A DNA stretch of 53,395 nucleotides from Candidatus Bipolaricaulota bacterium (GCA_014361015.1 JACIWJ010000003.1:1-53395), one strand, 5' to 3'. Numbered from the stretch's first letter, positions 28,039 to 37,238 are shown. Numbers and translations: made by a program. Notes: a model not told the origin generated them from the sequence alone.

Positions 28039-30015
28039 ATGCACGGCGGGCGAAGGATGCGAGCGATCTTGCGCCGGATGGCGATCGGAGCGGTGATCCT
28101 TCTTTTGGTGTGCCCCCTCTCCTGTACGAGCTCTCCGGAGGGGAACGCCTGCACGATCACTGTGCGGGCAGGAGAGGCCATTCAACCTGTATTGGATGCC
28201 GCTTCCCCAGGAGCGGTGATCTGCCTCCCCCCCGGCGTGTGGACGGAGAGCCTCCGCGTGGCGAAGGCCGTCACGCTGCGTGGGGCCGGGCCGGGGAGGA
28301 CGACGATCCGCGGGCAGGAGCTGGGTCAGCCCGTCATCCAGGCCGGCCCGGAGGCGGAAGAGGTGATCCTCGTGGGGATCACGTTCACGGGGGCCATGGG
28401 AAGTTGTCCGGACCCCGCCGGCTGCGCCCATGGTCTTCTCGCGACGGGGGAAGCAAGGGTGCGGGTCGAGAACTGCGCGTTCTCCGAGAACGCGGCGGAC
28501 GGCGTGCAGGCCCGCGACGGAGCCCACGTGGCCCTCACCAAAGTCACGAGCACGAAGAACGGGGGGTACGGGCTGCGCGCTCAGCAGCGGGCGCAGGTGG
28601 AGGTGCGGGACTCCGTTTTCACCCGGAACCGGACCGCTGGGATCTGGCTCGCCGGCGCAGCACGGCTTGATCTTGGCCGGTCCGAGGTGGCAGAAAACGA
28701 GCGGCTGGGGGGGTGGATCCGTGACGACGCGGCCCTGATCGCGGAGGGGTCCCATGTGATCGGCAATCGGGGCCACGGTCTGTGGGTTCGGGACCGGGCA
28801 ACGGTGACGCTCACGGCATGCACGATCGCCGATAGCGTAGATGTGGCCCTCGTTCTCGAGGGGGATTGTCGGGTCACGGCTACGGATTGCCGGATCGAGC
28901 GAGGGTGGTACGCGGTGGATGCGCGGGATTCGTCTCAGGTTCGCCTTGCCGCGTGCACGGTGGTGGACTGCCGCTGGGACGGCATCCGTCTCAGTGGCTC
29001 GTCGCGCGCCCAGATCCTGGGGTGCACGCTCATCCGCGGACGGGGGTCGGGGATCCGGGTGACGGGTCTCGCTCAAGCGGAGATCAGCCACAACCGCATC
29101 GAGTCGTGGAGCACGTACGGGATCTTCTCTCTGGCCTCCTCCCCCCCCTGGGGGGTGGGGAACCGACTGGCGGAGAACGGCGTGGACCTTGCCGGCAATC
29201 TACCTGGGGAGATGCGGGAACCCCGCGTTGTCCCGTCCCTCGCTGAGGCGAAGTTCCCCGATCCGCGGTTTCGCAACCTCCAGGAGGCGGTGGACGCCGT
29301 CCTCCCGGGCGGACGGCTCGTCGTCGAGGCCGGGGTTCACCGGGGGGGGATCACGATCGGGAAGTCCATCCGGATCGAGGGCGACGGGAGTGTCCTCCTC
29401 ACCGGGTGCGCCGACAACGATGCGCCGGTGCTGTCCCTCGTGGGCGGAGCGGAATGCGAGTTGGTTGCCATCTCGTTGGGGTACGGATCCGAGGGCCTGA
29501 TGCTCGGCGCGGATGCTCGGGCGTCGTTGGTGGACTGTGTCATCTCCGACAATTCTGAAGGGATCCGCGCCAGCGACGCGGCGTACGTGACCCTCCTCCG
29601 ATGCCGTCTCTCCCGCAACGAGCGAGGGGGGATGTGGCTGTGGGGGAGGGCGGAAGCGGAGATCGAGGAGTGCGTGTTCACCGAAAACGGAAGCGGCGAG
29701 GCGGGGATGAGCGGTCCGTCCCTTGGCGTGGGCGGTGCAGCGTGGGCAAGGATCACCCGGAGCACGATCACGGGGAGCGGGTGGAAGGGAGCGATCTTCC
29801 TGCGGGACAGCGCGGGAGCGGAGATCTGGGAAAACTCGATCCGCGGCAATGCGGGGGTGGGGGTCATCGTCGGGCCGTGTGCTGACCTGAGGTACCGGTT
29901 CGCGGGGTGGGTGGAGGGCGGTGGGAACGAGTTCAGGGACAACAAAGGAGACGTGTGCCCCGACGAGCTGGCGTTCTTGACCGGTGCGGGCGGGGCGTTC
30001 GATCTGCGCCCGTAG
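28039..30015 (+). CDS. Secreted right-handed beta-helix protein, probable lipoprotein
   Basis: 658 aa. Start ATG 28039 or 28057. The N-terminal hydrophobic segment (AIGAVILLLVCPLSC) ends in a lipobox-like cysteine. The rest is a run of short repeats typical of parallel beta-helix (NosD/pectate-lyase-like) proteins, such as RDGAHVALTKVTSTKNGGYG and RDRATVTLTACTIADS. Two full helices seem to be joined: the entry motif AIQPVLDAASPGAVICLPPG near residue 44 recurs as LQEAVDAVLPGGRLVVEAGV near residue 415. The likely function is binding or cleaving surface polysaccharide; the substrate is unknown. Confidence 0.7.
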   Translation: MHGGRRMRAILRRMAIGAVILLLVCPLSCTSSPEGNACTITVRAGEAIQPVLDAASPGAVICLPPGVWTESLRVAKAVTLRGAGPGRTTIRGQELGQPVIQAGPEAEEVILVGITFTGAMGSCPDPAGCAHGLLATGEARVRVENCAFSENAADGVQARDGAHVALTKVTSTKNGGYGLRAQQRAQVEVRDSVFTRNRTAGIWLAGAARLDLGRSEVAENERLGGWIRDDAALIAEGSHVIGNRGHGLWVRDRATVTLTACTIADSVDVALVLEGDCRVTATDCRIERGWYAVDARDSSQVRLAACTVVDCRWDGIRLSGSSRAQILGCTLIRGRGSGIRVTGLAQAEISHNRIESWSTYGIFSLASSPPWGVGNRLAENGVDLAGNLPGEMREPRVVPSLAEAKFPDPRFRNLQEAVDAVLPGGRLVVEAGVHRGGITIGKSIRIEGDGSVLLTGCADNDAPVLSLVGGAECELVAISLGYGSEGLMLGADARASLVDCVISDNSEGIRASDAAYVTLLRCRLSRNERGGMWLWGRAEAEIEECVFTENGSGEAGMSGPSLGVGGAAWARITRSTITGSGWKGAIFLRDSAGAEIWENSIRGNAGVGVIVGPCADLRYRFAGWVEGGGNEFRDNKGDVCPDELAFLTGAGGAFDLRP

Positions 30016-30029
30016 AAGGGGGATGCTGG

Positions 30030-30824
30030 ATGGGCATTCATCTCAGCGAGGCGTCCGGTTCCACGATCGCCGAACTGGCGTGGTTCTGTGTTCCTCCGGA
30101 GAGACGGGGGGACCCGGTGTTCCGCCGCGGGGCCCACGCGAAGGAGGCGTGGATCCAGGAGAGGCTGGCGCGGGGGGAACCGGTGGCCAAGGTCGCGTAC
30201 GTCGAGGGCGAGGCCGCGGGGATCCTTCACTACGAGCCCGTCCCCGAGGAAGGAGCGGTCCACATCCTCTGTCTCTATGTCCCCCACGAGCGGCACTGGG
30301 GGAAGGGCATCGGGAGTTCCCTCCTCGCCACCCTCGTGGAGGAGATGAGAAGCCCTCAGGCCTGGAATGGAGGGCAACCCGCGCGGGGGATCGCCACCCG
30401 CACCTTCGCTGGGCATCACCCAGGCCAGCTCCCGGCCCGGGAGTTCTTCCGCCGGCGTGGGTTTGAGCCAGTGGGGGAGGACCCTGATTTCCTGTTCCTC
30501 CCCCTCCAGATGGGCGCGCGCCACGAGCCCCGGAGATCCCCCCTCGCCTACGTTCCGCAGGCGGAGGATACTGATCAGGTCATCATCCTCCACGGCCCAT
30601 CGTTCTGCCCGTGGACCTACCCATTCCTCGTGCTGGCAGCTCAGGCGATCGCGGAGATCGCACCCCACCTCCCCATTCGCTGGATCGACCGCGTCTCGAC
30701 GCCGCACGAGGCCGCAGCGCGAGGGGGGTACGAGGGGGTGGTCGTCAACGGACGGCCGATCCGGTCGTTCGTCCTCGACCGGGAGGAGTTCGAGGGAGAG
30801 GTGCGGTGCGCTCTCAGAGGATGA
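30030..30824 (+). CDS. GNAT acetyltransferase with YoaP-like C-terminal domain
   Basis: 264 aa. The GNAT fold is seen in AKVAYVEGEAAGILHYEPV, the acetyl-CoA loop ERHWGKGIGSSLLATLVEEM and AREFFRRRGFEPVG (residues ~50-155). The C-terminal part (~180-264) has HGPSFCPWTYPF and VVVNGRPIRSFVLDREEF, a thioredoxin-like arrangement seen in YoaP-type proteins. It follows the beta-helix gene by 14 bases with an AAGGGGG site and probably shares its transcript. It ends 11 bases inside the convergent tyrS gene. The substrate is unknown. Confidence 0.72.
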   Translation: MGIHLSEASGSTIAELAWFCVPPERRGDPVFRRGAHAKEAWIQERLARGEPVAKVAYVEGEAAGILHYEPVPEEGAVHILCLYVPHERHWGKGIGSSLLATLVEEMRSPQAWNGGQPARGIATRTFAGHHPGQLPAREFFRRRGFEPVGEDPDFLFLPLQMGARHEPRRSPLAYVPQAEDTDQVIILHGPSFCPWTYPFLVLAAQAIAEIAPHLPIRWIDRVSTPHEAAARGGYEGVVVNGRPIRSFVLDREEFEGEVRCALRG

Positions 30825-32016
30825 GGCGGGCGAACCGGAGCTTCCCCGCGCGGAGGACGGCCCCGGGGCGCACCTCGACCCGATCCTGAGGCGAAGCGAC
30901 CCGCTCCCCGTCCACCTCCACCGCCCCTCCTGCCACGAGCCGCCGCGCCTCGGACCGCGAGCGGGCCATCTTGGCCGCCATGAGGAGGTCGACGATGTTC
31001 GCGGTGTTGGCGGAATCAAGGAGCTCCCCCACCGCGACCTCGGGCATCTCCTCCGGCGGCTGCTCGTCCTCGAACACCCGCTCGAAGTGCTCCTGGCCCC
31101 GGCGGGCGTTGTCCTCACCATGGAGCCACGCCACCAGAGTCCACGCGAGGCGCTTCTTCGCTTCCTTCGGGTGCCACGCCGCGACCTCCTCCCACGGGGT
31201 ATCGGTGAGGAGCTGGTAGTACTGGGGCATCAGCTCGTCGGGGAGCGACATGATCTTCCCGAACTGCTCCTCCGGTTCCTCAGCCACCCCGATGTAGTTC
31301 CCGCGGGACTGGGACATGGCGAACGTCCCGTCGGTCCCGATGAGAAGGGGCATCGTGAGGATGACCTGCGGTTCCTGGCCGTACGCTTCCTGGATATCGC
31401 GCCCGATGAGGAGGTTGAACCGCTGATCCGAGCCCCCGAGCTCGACATCGGCCCGCACCACCACCGAGTCGTAGGCCTGGGCCAAGGGATAGAGGAACTC
31501 CATGATCGTGATCGCCGCCCCCTCCCGGAACCGGCGCTGGAAGTCCTCCCGCTCCAGCATCCGCGCCACCGTGTACCGCGCGGTGAGGCCGACCACCTGA
31601 GCCAGGGTCAGCTTCTCCAGCCACTCGGAGTTCAGGCGGACTTCGGTCCGGCGAGGATCGAGGATCCGGAACGCCTGCTCCCGGTAGGTGCGCATGTTGC
31701 GTTCGATATCCTCCGGTGACATCGGCTCCCGGGTCTTCGATTTCCCCGACGGATCGCCGATGCGGCGGGTGAAGTCCCCCACCACGAGGACCGCGGTGTG
31801 ACCGAGATCTTGGAACGTACGTAGCTTCCGCAGCACCACGGCGTGGCCGAGGGTGAGCTGGGGGGCAGAGGGGTCGATCCCCAGCTTCACCCGCAGCGGC
31901 CGCCCTTGGCGGAGGGACCGCTCGATCTTCCGGGCCAGCTCCTCCCGCGGGAGCAGGGTCTCCGCATTCCGCTCGATCGCCGCTAGCTGCTGCTCCACCT
32001 CGTCCGGTAGCACCAT
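30814..32016 (-). CDS. tyrS: Tyrosyl-tRNA synthetase, altered KMSKS
   Basis: 400 aa class I synthetase charging tRNA-Tyr. The HIGH-type motif is DPSAPQLTLGHAVVL (about residues 48-62), and GGSDQRFNLLIGRDIQ is conserved. The KMSKS loop reads AMSQSRGNYIG (about residue 233), so both lysines are gone. A C-terminal S4 domain (SRSEARRLVAGGAVEVDGERV) is present. It lies 3 bases downstream of gyrA and overlaps the convergent GNAT gene by 11 bases. Either activity is retained by other residues or another TyrS exists elsewhere. Confidence 0.9.
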   Translation of the reverse strand: MVLPDEVEQQLAAIERNAETLLPREELARKIERSLRQGRPLRVKLGIDPSAPQLTLGHAVVLRKLRTFQDLGHTAVLVVGDFTRRIGDPSGKSKTREPMSPEDIERNMRTYREQAFRILDPRRTEVRLNSEWLEKLTLAQVVGLTARYTVARMLEREDFQRRFREGAAITIMEFLYPLAQAYDSVVVRADVELGGSDQRFNLLIGRDIQEAYGQEPQVILTMPLLIGTDGTFAMSQSRGNYIGVAEEPEEQFGKIMSLPDELMPQYYQLLTDTPWEEVAAWHPKEAKKRLAWTLVAWLHGEDNARRGQEHFERVFEDEQPPEEMPEVAVGELLDSANTANIVDLLMAAKMARSRSEARRLVAGGAVEVDGERVASPQDRVEVRPGAVLRAGKLRFARLIL

Positions 32017-32019
32017 CTC

Positions 32020-34419
32020 CTACACCACCACCGCCGACACCACCCGGTCGCCCGGCTCGACCTGGATCAGGCGCACCCCCCGCGCGTAGCGGGAGAACGT
32101 GCTCACCTGAGAGACGGGGAACCGGATCACCTTCCCCCCAGCCGTGGACAGGGCAACCTCATCCCCGTCTGCGACGAGGATCGCTGTGACGAGCGACCGG
32201 GCGTGATCGTCGAGCCTGATCCCGATCACCCCCCGCCCGCCGCGACCCTGGGCGGGGAGGTCCGGAAGCTCCACGCGCTTCCCTTGCCCCCCTTCGGTCA
32301 CGAACAGGAGGCGCTTCTCCGTCTCGCCGGGGGGAAGCCAGACCATCCCCACCACCCGGTCCCCTGGAGCGAGGCGGATCCCGATCACGCCCTTTGACGG
32401 CCGTCGCGTGAGCCGCACCGCCTCCTCCGGAAAGCGGATCACGTGTCCGCCCGCGGTGGCGAGGACCATCTCCCCGCCCCCGTGGGTGATCGCCACGTCC
32501 ACGAGGCGATCCTCGTCGGGGATCGAGTGGGCAAGGATCCCCTTCGTGTGCGCGTTGGCGTAGTCGGAGAGGGCGTTGCGGTTCACGATCCCCTGGCGGG
32601 TGGCCAGGAGGGCGTACCCCCCGTCGTAGCCGTCCACGGGGAGCACGGCACGGATCTCCTCGTCCAGTCCCATCTCCAGGAACTGGCGCAGGTTCTTCCC
32701 CACCGAGTCCCGATCGCCGGGCTCGAGGCGCTGCAAGGGGAGCTTGAACACGCGGCCGCGGTCGGTGAACACGAGGAGGTCCTGGTGCGTGTGGGCGGCG
32801 ACCATCGTCCGCAGGTAGTCCCCCTCCTTGGGCCGGATCCCGATCACGCCCTTCCCCCCCCGTCCCTGGGCCCGGTACGCCTCGCAACCCGTCGTGTTCA
32901 CGTACCCTTTCCCTGTCACGCACAGGATCACGTCAAGGCGGGGGGCCTCCAGGGCGGCGAGCTCGATCGCCTCGGACGACTCGACGATCGTCGTCCGTCG
33001 CGCGTCCCCGTACTGGGCCGCGATCGCCTGCAGCTCCTCGCGGATGATGTGGTCGAGCCGCCGCGGATCCGCGAGCACGGCCTCGTACTCCTCGATCTTC
33101 GTCGCCAGCTCGGCCCGCTCCTCGTCGACCTTGCGGCGCTCGAGCTTGGTGAGCTGGGAGAAGCGCATCTTGAGCACGGCATCCGCCTGCTTGGGGGAGA
33201 GCCCGATCTCCGCGGCCAGCAGCGCCTCCGCCTCGGTCGGCTCGGAGGCGCTGCGGATGATGGCGAGCACGTGGTCCAGGTTCTCCAGGGCGAGCTTGAG
33301 CCCCTCCAGGAGGTGGGCCCGCTCCCGGGCCACCCGGAGGCGGTACTCGGTCCGCCGCCTGACCGTGGCCCGCCGGAAGGAGAGGAACGCCGTCAGGATC
33401 TCGGGCAGCGAGAGCGTGCGCGGGTTCCCGTCCTGGATGACGAGGAAGTGGCAGGCGAACGTGCGCTCGAGCGGGGTCAGCTTGAGGAGGCGGGGCAGGA
33501 TCCGGTGGCCGTCCACCCCCCGCTTCAGCTCGACCACGATCCGCAACCCCTCCCGGTCCGACTCGTCGCGGAGGTCAGCGATGCCCTCGATGTCCCCGTC
33601 CCTGGCCTTGGCCGCGATGCTCTCCAGGATTGTGGATTTTCGCACCTGGTAGGGGATCTCCGTGATCACGATCCGCTCATCGTCCACGAACGCCCGGGCG
33701 CGGAGGGTGAGCTTCCCTTCCCCGGTCTCGTACGCGGCGCGGATCCCCTCCCGGCCGACGAGGATCCCGCCCGTGGGGAAGTCCGGCCCGGGGATGAGGG
33801 GGAGGAGCTCGTCCACCGTGGCATCGGGGTGGTCGAGGACGTGGAGCGTGGCCGCGACGAGCTCCCCCAGGTTGTGGGGCGGGATCTGGGTCGTCATCCC
33901 GACCGAGATCCCCCACGCCCCGTTGGCGAGGAGATGCGGGAACCGGGCTGGAAGGACCTCCGGCTCGTCGAGCGAGCCGTCGAAGTTGGGGACGAAGTCC
34001 ACCGTGTCCTCCTCCAGCTCGTCGAGGAACTCCCGGGCGAGCGGGGCGAGGCGCGCCTCCGTATAGCGCATCGCCGCCGGCTCGTCGCCGTCGACCGACC
34101 CGAAGTTCCCCTGCCCGTCCACGAGGGGGTAGCGGGTGGAGAAGTCCTGGGCGAGCCCCACCATCGCCTCGTAGACGGCCATGTCGCCGTGGGGGTGGAA
34201 CTTACCCATCACCTCCCCCACGATGCGGGCCGACTTGCGGGGGGGCTTCCCCGGGAGGAGTCCGAGCTCGCGGAATCCGTACAGGATCCGGCGCTGAACC
34301 GGCTTCAGCCCGTCGCGGACGTCGGGGACGGCGCGGGCGCGGATCACGGAGACGGCGTAGTCGATGTACGACTGCTCCATCTCGTCTTCGATGAATGCGG
34401 TCTCGATCCGTTCAGGCAT
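32020..34419 (-). CDS. gyrA: DNA gyrase subunit A
   Basis: 799 aa. Catalytic tyrosine in [10 protein letters not shown]; breakage-reunion core to about residue 490; C-terminal pinwheel with a GyrA-box-like AQGRGGKG near residue 516 and a second AQGRGGRG near 726. The box identifies gyrase rather than topoisomerase IV. In the quinolone region, [14 protein letters not shown] has Met at E. coli Ser83 and Glu at Asp87. Own promoter; cotranscribed with tyrS. Confidence 0.93.
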   Translation of the reverse strand: MPERIETAFIEDEMEQSYIDYAVSVIRARAVPDVRDGLKPVQRRILYGFRELGLLPGKPPRKSARIVGEVMGKFHPHGDMAVYEAMVGLAQDFSTRYPLVDGQGNFGSVDGDEPAAMRYTEARLAPLAREFLDELEEDTVDFVPNFDGSLDEPEVLPARFPHLLANGAWGISVGMTTQIPPHNLGELVAATLHVLDHPDATVDELLPLIPGPDFPTGGILVGREGIRAAYETGEGKLTLRARAFVDDERIVITEIPYQVRKSTILESIAAKARDGDIEGIADLRDESDREGLRIVVELKRGVDGHRILPRLLKLTPLERTFACHFLVIQDGNPRTLSLPEILTAFLSFRRATVRRRTEYRLRVARERAHLLEGLKLALENLDHVLAIIRSASEPTEAEALLAAEIGLSPKQADAVLKMRFSQLTKLERRKVDEERAELATKIEEYEAVLADPRRLDHIIREELQAIAAQYGDARRTTIVESSEAIELAALEAPRLDVILCVTGKGYVNTTGCEAYRAQGRGGKGVIGIRPKEGDYLRTMVAAHTHQDLLVFTDRGRVFKLPLQRLEPGDRDSVGKNLRQFLEMGLDEEIRAVLPVDGYDGGYALLATRQGIVNRNALSDYANAHTKGILAHSIPDEDRLVDVAITHGGGEMVLATAGGHVIRFPEEAVRLTRRPSKGVIGIRLAPGDRVVGMVWLPPGETEKRLLFVTEGGQGKRVELPDLPAQGRGGRGVIGIRLDDHARSLVTAILVADGDEVALSTAGGKVIRFPVSQVSTFSRYARGVRLIQVEPGDRVVSAVVV

Positions 34420-34430
34420 GGGAACCCTGA

Positions 34431-34459
34431 ATTTTACGTCCGGGACAGGCTAACCACAA
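34431..34459 (-). promoter_or_regulatory. gyrA-tyrS promoter
   Basis: On the minus strand TTGTGG (34459-34454), 17 bases, TAAAAT (34436-34431), then 11 bases to the gyrA ATG. The predicted leader is about 4-5 bases with no Shine-Dalgarno. Confidence 0.6.
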
Positions 34460-34478
34460 CCCGTGCCCCCCGCTCCGG

Positions 34479-34509
34479 TTGGACGCGGCACTCCGGGTCA
34501 TGCTACGCT
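34479..34509 (+). promoter_or_regulatory. Promoter of the flippase-methyltransferase gene
   Basis: TTGGAC (34479-34484), 19 bases and TACGCT (34504-34509) preceded by TGC (extended -10). Nine bases separate the -10 from the ATG at 34519, so the mRNA would have a leader of about 3 bases. Confidence 0.42.
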
Positions 34510-34518
34510 TGGCCCACC

Positions 34519-36279
34519 ATGAAGCGGGCAGGGGTGGCCGTGCTCCTGGTGGGGGTGGGACTGGGGTTGTTCGCGGTCATCCTCACGTTCGTGGGCCCGG
34601 ATGCCGTGTGGAAACAGATCCAGGCGCTTGGCCCATTGGGGTTCCTGGCCCTGGTCGGGAACGACCTCGTGGCGACCTTGTTCTGGGTCACAAGCTGGGG
34701 AGTCCTCCTCTACGCGTTCGGGGCGCGCCTGCGTCCGCGGGATGTTGCTGGGATCGGGATCGCCGGGTTCGCCATCTCCTACATCACCCCCGTCGCCTAC
34801 GTCGGAGGGGAACCGGTGCGGGCGTGGCTCACCTCGCGGAAGACTGGATCCCCCTTGACCACGGTGTTCGCCACCCTGTTCGTGGATCGGCTGTTGGCTG
34901 CCCTGAGCCTGGTCCTGTTCGCCATCCTCGGGGGAGGGTTCACCCTCACGGGGACGTTGCTCTCCCCGACGGCCAAGTTCCAAGTCGGGGCCGGTCTGGT
35001 GGTGGTCTCGACCGCGGTGATCGTCGGGGTCGTGAGCTTCGCCCGCAACTACCACTGGCTGTCCCGGATCGTCGCTTCGCTGGGGCGGCTCCACCGCTCG
35101 TGGCAGTGGCCCAGAGCGTGGGGGGAGAAGGTCCACGCGATGGAGGACGAGATGTACGCCGCGTTCACCCGGTACCTCCCCGCCACCGTTCTCGCGTTCG
35201 CCCTCGAGTTGGGGAGCTTCTTCTGTACCTACCTCCGGCCGCAGCTGTTCTTCTACTTCACGGAAGGGCGCCTGTTCTCCCTGGCCGATCTCGCCGTGTA
35301 CTTCAACCTGAACGCAATTCTCACCACCCTCCTTTGGCTCACCCCCGCCGGGATGGGCACCGCCGAGGGTGGACGGGTGGGGATCCTGGGGCTGGTGGGG
35401 ATCTCCCCCCAGGGGGCGATGGCGTTTTCCCTAACCGTGCGCTTCCTCGAGCTCCTGCTCGTCGGGGTGGGCCTCGTCTACCTATCGCGGGAGGGGCTGC
35501 TGCGGCTGACCCTGAACCGGGGCGGGTCGGGCGCGGCGGGGGAGCGCGTGCGCTCCGCCCTGGGGGCCGTGCGCGGGGCGTGCGAGGTGGGGGTGTTGTA
35601 CGTGTGGGGACTCCTCGGCCCCCGGTGGCGGCAAAGGGCGTTCGCCTGGCGCTATCGCGATTCGGATCCGTGGGACTACGGCACGAGCCGGTACGAGCAG
35701 AGGAAATACGAACTCAAGGTGCAGATCCTGCCCCGGAAGCCCGATGCCCAAGCCCCGCCCTACGACCGCGTGCTCGAGCTCGGGTGCAGCGAGGGGGTGT
35801 TCACGTGCCGGCTGGCCCGCGAAGGGGTGGGGAAGCACGTGGTGGGGGTGGACTTCGTCCCGCTCGCGCTGGACAGGGCGCGGGCGCGCTGTCCCGACGA
35901 TGGTGTGGAGTTCAGACTGATGGACATCGCCGTCGCCCTGCCGGAGGGGGAGTTCGACCTCGTGTTCTGCTCCGAGGTCCTGTACTACTTGGGGTCACGG
36001 TCCCGGATCGCCGACCTCGCCCGGCGGCTGTGCACCAAGCTCCGCCCCGGAGGGCACATCGTCCTCGTCGGGCCATGGCCGGCAGCCCGCGTGTTCCATC
36101 GCCCGTTCCTCAACCGGCCCGAGTTGCGGGTGGTGGCGGAGCACGTGGAGAGAAGCCCCCCGCGCCCCTATGTGGTCACCTGCCTGGAGCGGGCAGCCCC
36201 ATCGGGAGAGCAGAAACAGTCGACGTCGCGTAGAGCTCGTTGGCGCGGACGAAGCTGGCGAGGAACCTCCCATTCGTGA
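34519..36279 (+). CDS. Fusion: LPG-synthase-TM/flippase-like membrane domain + NodS-like SAM methyltransferase
   Basis: 586 aa in one uninterrupted frame. Residues ~1-330 hold about eight TM helices with PVAYVGGEPVRAWLTSRK and LTPAGMGTAEGG, matching the UPF0104/LPG_synthase_TM (AglD/MprF-like) family. Residues ~375-555 are a class I methyltransferase: DPWDYGTSRYEQRKYE upstream of motif I VLELGCSEGVFTCRLA, then VVGVDFVPLALDRAR and FDLVFCSEVLYYLG, closest in layout to NodS. A basic ~30-residue tail (SGEQKQSTSRRARWRGRSW) is antisense to the convergent deacetylase end. Predicted role: moving and methylating a lipid-linked sugar. This is an inference. Confidence 0.75.
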   Translation: MKRAGVAVLLVGVGLGLFAVILTFVGPDAVWKQIQALGPLGFLALVGNDLVATLFWVTSWGVLLYAFGARLRPRDVAGIGIAGFAISYITPVAYVGGEPVRAWLTSRKTGSPLTTVFATLFVDRLLAALSLVLFAILGGGFTLTGTLLSPTAKFQVGAGLVVVSTAVIVGVVSFARNYHWLSRIVASLGRLHRSWQWPRAWGEKVHAMEDEMYAAFTRYLPATVLAFALELGSFFCTYLRPQLFFYFTEGRLFSLADLAVYFNLNAILTTLLWLTPAGMGTAEGGRVGILGLVGISPQGAMAFSLTVRFLELLLVGVGLVYLSREGLLRLTLNRGGSGAAGERVRSALGAVRGACEVGVLYVWGLLGPRWRQRAFAWRYRDSDPWDYGTSRYEQRKYELKVQILPRKPDAQAPPYDRVLELGCSEGVFTCRLAREGVGKHVVGVDFVPLALDRARARCPDDGVEFRLMDIAVALPEGEFDLVFCSEVLYYLGSRSRIADLARRLCTKLRPGGHIVLVGPWPAARVFHRPFLNRPELRVVAEHVERSPPRPYVVTCLERAAPSGEQKQSTSRRARWRGRSWRGTSHS

Positions 36280-37177
36280 TGCGCTGCGAACTGTAGGCTC
36301 GGACTGCCGCCAGCTTCAGCCCCATCAGGCCCTCGGCCAACTCGAGGCTCGACCACTGCCATCGGTCGAGGGCAGCGGGGACCGTCAGCGCCAGGTCCAT
36401 GGCCAGGCGCCGTGGGGCGGGCCAGCTCGGAGCGTGAACCACGTACAGGCGGAGCTCAGGTTGCTCCTCCATCTCCACGGTGAGCAGCGCAGCCAGGACG
36501 AGCCCTACCGCTGCCCGATGGTCGGGGTGGCCATCCTCAGGATGGGGGAAGTAGATCACCGTCGGGGAGAAGCGGCGCAGGATGGTGACCAAGTCAGCCA
36601 CGAGGTCCTCCCCGCAGTACAGCGCGCTCGGGTTGAAGCTGTTGCTGTAGAACGGGTAGTTGGCCCTCGTGTAGGGGCTCGTGTAGGGGTTCTCCCTCTG
36701 CCAATTCCGGTTGGCAAGCGCGGTCAACCCCTGGTCCGGGTAGCCGAGGAAGATCACCGCGTTCTTGGGAACGCCGAGGATCCTCAATGCGGCCACCGCC
36801 TCCTTCTGGCGGCGGTACCCGAGGGCCCGGTAGTCCTCGGCCCGGCGGAGGGGGTTGAGGGTGAACAGCTTCTTGGCGGCCTGGTTGGCGTCCCCATTCG
36901 TCAGGAACACCACCAAGACCTGGTGCCCCTCCGCCTTGAGTCGGGCGATCGTCCCGCCCAAAGCGAGCACCTCGTCGTCGGGGTGAGGAGAGATCACGAG
37001 CACCCGTTCTGCCGTCAGGATCGGGGCCACCACCTCCACCCGGGGTGGGGGGGGCACCCACCACAGGAACAGGTCGATGAACGGGTGAGGGAGACCCGGG
37101 ATGAACCCCAACGCCACGGGGAGGAGGAGGATTCCCCCCGCGATCCACTTCCGCCGCCGCGTACCGTGCCTCCGCAT
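36176..37177 (-). CDS. Membrane-anchored PIG-L/LmbE family deacetylase
   Basis: 333 aa. A basic N-terminus (RRHGTRRRK) and one TM helix (WIAGGILLLPVALGFIPG) predict an anchored enzyme with its catalytic domain outside. Zinc/catalytic motifs are SPHPDDEVLALGGTIARL (about 61-78) and HPEDGHPDHRAAVG. PIG-L enzymes de-N-acetylate GlcNAc-type sugars or glycolipids. It is convergent with, and overlaps by 104 bases, the flippase-methyltransferase gene, which could act on the freed amine. It is divergent from the ROK kinase. Confidence 0.88.
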   Translation of the reverse strand: MRRHGTRRRKWIAGGILLLPVALGFIPGLPHPFIDLFLWWVPPPPRVEVVAPILTAERVLVISPHPDDEVLALGGTIARLKAEGHQVLVVFLTNGDANQAAKKLFTLNPLRRAEDYRALGYRRQKEAVAALRILGVPKNAVIFLGYPDQGLTALANRNWQRENPYTSPYTRANYPFYSNSFNPSALYCGEDLVADLVTILRRFSPTVIYFPHPEDGHPDHRAAVGLVLAALLTVEMEEQPELRLYVVHAPSWPAPRRLAMDLALTVPAALDRWQWSSLELAEGLMGLKLAAVRAYSSQRITNGRFLASFVRANELYATSTVSALPMGLPAPGR

Positions 37178-37189
37178 CGGGCCGCCCGC

Positions 37190-37195
37190 ATTATA
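37190..37195 (-). promoter_or_regulatory. -10 box of the PIG-L gene
   Basis: TATAAT on the minus strand, 12 bases before the ATG at 37177. No convincing -35 box; predicted leader about 5 bases. Confidence 0.45.
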
Positions 37196-37238
37196 TACCC
37201 CACCCCCGCCCCGCCGTTCCCCGCTCGCGGGGACCCGG

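Noticed and set aside
28024-29091. Minus-strand frame antisense to the beta-helix gene
   Set aside because: No recognisable motif; the beta-helix repeats on the plus strand are convincing.
32443-34518. In-frame upstream extension of the flippase-methyltransferase fusion
   Set aside because: Antisense to gyrA and of low complexity; the membrane protein clearly starts at 34519 next to a promoter.
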